This document shows, one piece after another, positions 41,369-42,072 of a stretch of 42,072 nt of DNA. A program made the position numbers and the translations under genes. Location of the stretch: contig JAFRDB010000022.1 of assembly GCA_017404065.1 (NCBI GenBank), positions 1 to 42,072 on the forward strand, written 5' to 3'. The notes beneath the pieces were generated by a model. That model made no database searches and was not told where the DNA came from. It worked only from the letters and a program-made list of their open reading frames with translations. Source of the stretch: Clostridia bacterium (GTDB lineage Bacteria > Bacillota > Clostridia > UBA1381). Each line of letters opens with the position of its first letter. Position 1 is the stretch's first letter.

Positions 41369-41680
41369 TTACGCGTTGATCGCAGTGATCTCAACCTTTG
41401 TGTAAGGCTGTCTGTGACCCTTCTTCTTGCGCTCGTTCTTCTTTCTCTTCATCTTGAAGATAATAACCTTCTTTGCCTTGCCGTTTTTAAGGACCTTAGC
41501 CGATACGGTTGCACCCTCTACTGTGGGAGTACCAACCTTTACCGAATCGCCCTCGCCTGCCATAAGCACCTTGTCAAAGGTTATCTCGGCATTTTCCTCC
41601 GCGTCAAGCTTCTCGATGAAAACAACATCGCCCTGCGAAACCTTGTACTGCTTTCCGCCTGTTTCGATTATAGCATACAT
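41369..41680 (-). CDS. rplU: 50S ribosomal protein L21
   Basis: A 103-aa L21. [20 protein letters not shown] at the start and [19 protein letters not shown] near the end are diagnostic. It binds 23S rRNA near L20. AGGAGGTG lies about 6 nt before ATG 41680. It is the first gene of the operon, with a leader and a consensus promoter at 41788-41816. rpmA follows after 41 bp. Confidence 0.97.
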   Translation of the reverse strand: MYAIIETGGKQYKVSQGDVVFIEKLDAEENAEITFDKVLMAGEGDSVKVGTPTVEGATVSAKVLKNGKAKKVIIFKMKRKKNERKKKGHRQPYTKVEITAINA

Positions 41681-41691
41681 AGTGTTACACC

Positions 41692-41781
41692 TCCTGTAAA
41701 ATTTATTGAGGACACGCTGCTACGGTAGCTTTTTGCATTTAATTTTTTACATCACGTAAAAACCGTTTCCATGCGGTCACT
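41692..41781 (-). promoter_or_regulatory. L21 leader region
   Basis: The ~90-nt leader between the promoter and rplU contains complementary CCGCATGG / AAACGG and TTTTTACGTGATGTAAAAAA segments. It occupies the position of the L21 leader RNA known from Firmicutes, which is thought to bind L21 for feedback. The match is by position and stems, not by a profile. Confidence 0.5.
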
Positions 41782-41787
41782 TATGTA

Positions 41788-41816
41788 ATAATAGCATAGA
41801 TTGCTTTCTTTGTCAA
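41788..41816 (-). promoter_or_regulatory. Promoter of rplU-rpmA
   Basis: Minus strand: TTGACA (41816-41811), 17 bp, TATTAT (41793-41788). Confidence 0.8.
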
Positions 41817-42072
41817 GTATTTTTTAAGGAAAATTACGATTTTTGAACAAGTGAACAAACTGTTTTAATAATCGTTCAAATTTCAGTTTGTCGGGGAGGA
41901 TTAGTGGGCGGCGCAGCTTGTCCTTGCCCCGGGGCAAGGTGGGCTTTGCGAACTCGTTCGCAAAGGTCGGATTGGGGTTTACGGCACTATCGAACGAGAT
42001 AAATTAGTGGTTTTAAACATAATCTGTGGCTACCGTAGCCCCCAACCCGTCACGGCTTCTATCGTCGCCGCG
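41817..42072. other. Intergenic end of window with two perfect palindromes
   Basis: No gene is supported. CCTTGCCCC/GGGGCAAGG (41922-41939) is a perfect 18-bp palindrome. CTTTGCGAAC/GTTCGCAAAG (41944-41965) is a perfect stem with a TC loop. The style (short GC-rich stems with tiny loops) resembles the multi-hairpin repeats at 21.3 and 33.0 kb, though the sequence differs. Confidence 0.5.

Overview
The window looks like a chromosomal segment of an uncultured Clostridia (Firmicutes), probably an intestinal Oscillospirales-type anaerobe. The reasons are the AGGAGG-type ribosome binding sites, sigma-A promoters with 17-bp spacers, Gram-positive LexA boxes (CGAAC-N4-GTTCG), an L21 leader, the ECF A/A'/T-truA cluster, and a large secreted GH30-GH43 enzyme typical of plant-fibre degraders. 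The species cannot be fixed from the sequence alone.

Layout. 0.35-3.1 kb: a MATE-type transporter fused to an anti-sigma-like ATPase domain, then a zinc-ribbon membrane protein. 3.1-13.27 kb: a visibly AT-rich, all-minus-strand accessory island. It holds a broken nuclease-domain gene, two orphan AAA ATPases (DUF234 type and DUF4143 type), a promoter- and terminator-bounded small RNA, and a five-gene operon. That operon encodes an XRE regulator, a fused PD-(D/E)XK nuclease/N6-adenine methyltransferase, a two-TRD specificity subunit, an unknown 294-aa soluble protein and a four-helix membrane protein. The first three look like a BcgI-like (type IIB) restriction-modification system, and the last two look like an added undescribed module.

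13.3-29.8 kb: lysS, then divergent secreted enzymes (GH73-like glucosaminidase; 1554-aa GH30-GH43), a DMT transporter, a 48-aa SOS-controlled membrane peptide, ecfA1-ecfA2-ecfT, truA, a DUF5711-like protein and ilvD. 30.2-32.9 kb: an SDR dehydrogenase and a VOC protein diverge from rpsF-ssb-rpsR. 33.6-41.7 kb, all minus strand: a DUF3089-like lipoprotein, upp, a uracil permease, aroA, obgE, DUF4956, a VTC polyphosphate polymerase, rpmA and rplU.

Noncoding DNA is unusually structured. Convergent gene ends at 21.3-21.7, 29.8-30.2 and 33.0-33.6 kb carry dispersed multi-hairpin repeats. One family has covarying stems. A second is built of ~110-bp hairpin modules that start exactly at a stop codon. 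A third is a 127-bp inverted pair, each copy carrying its own terminator. A fragment resembling the 3' end of a group II intron is also present.

The most interesting points are the triple LexA boxes over a 48-aa membrane peptide, the BcgI-like operon with its accessory soluble/membrane pair, the hairpin repeat families, the ~220-nt RNA, and an L27 gene lacking both the usual Firmicute N-terminal extension and the adjacent prp protease gene.
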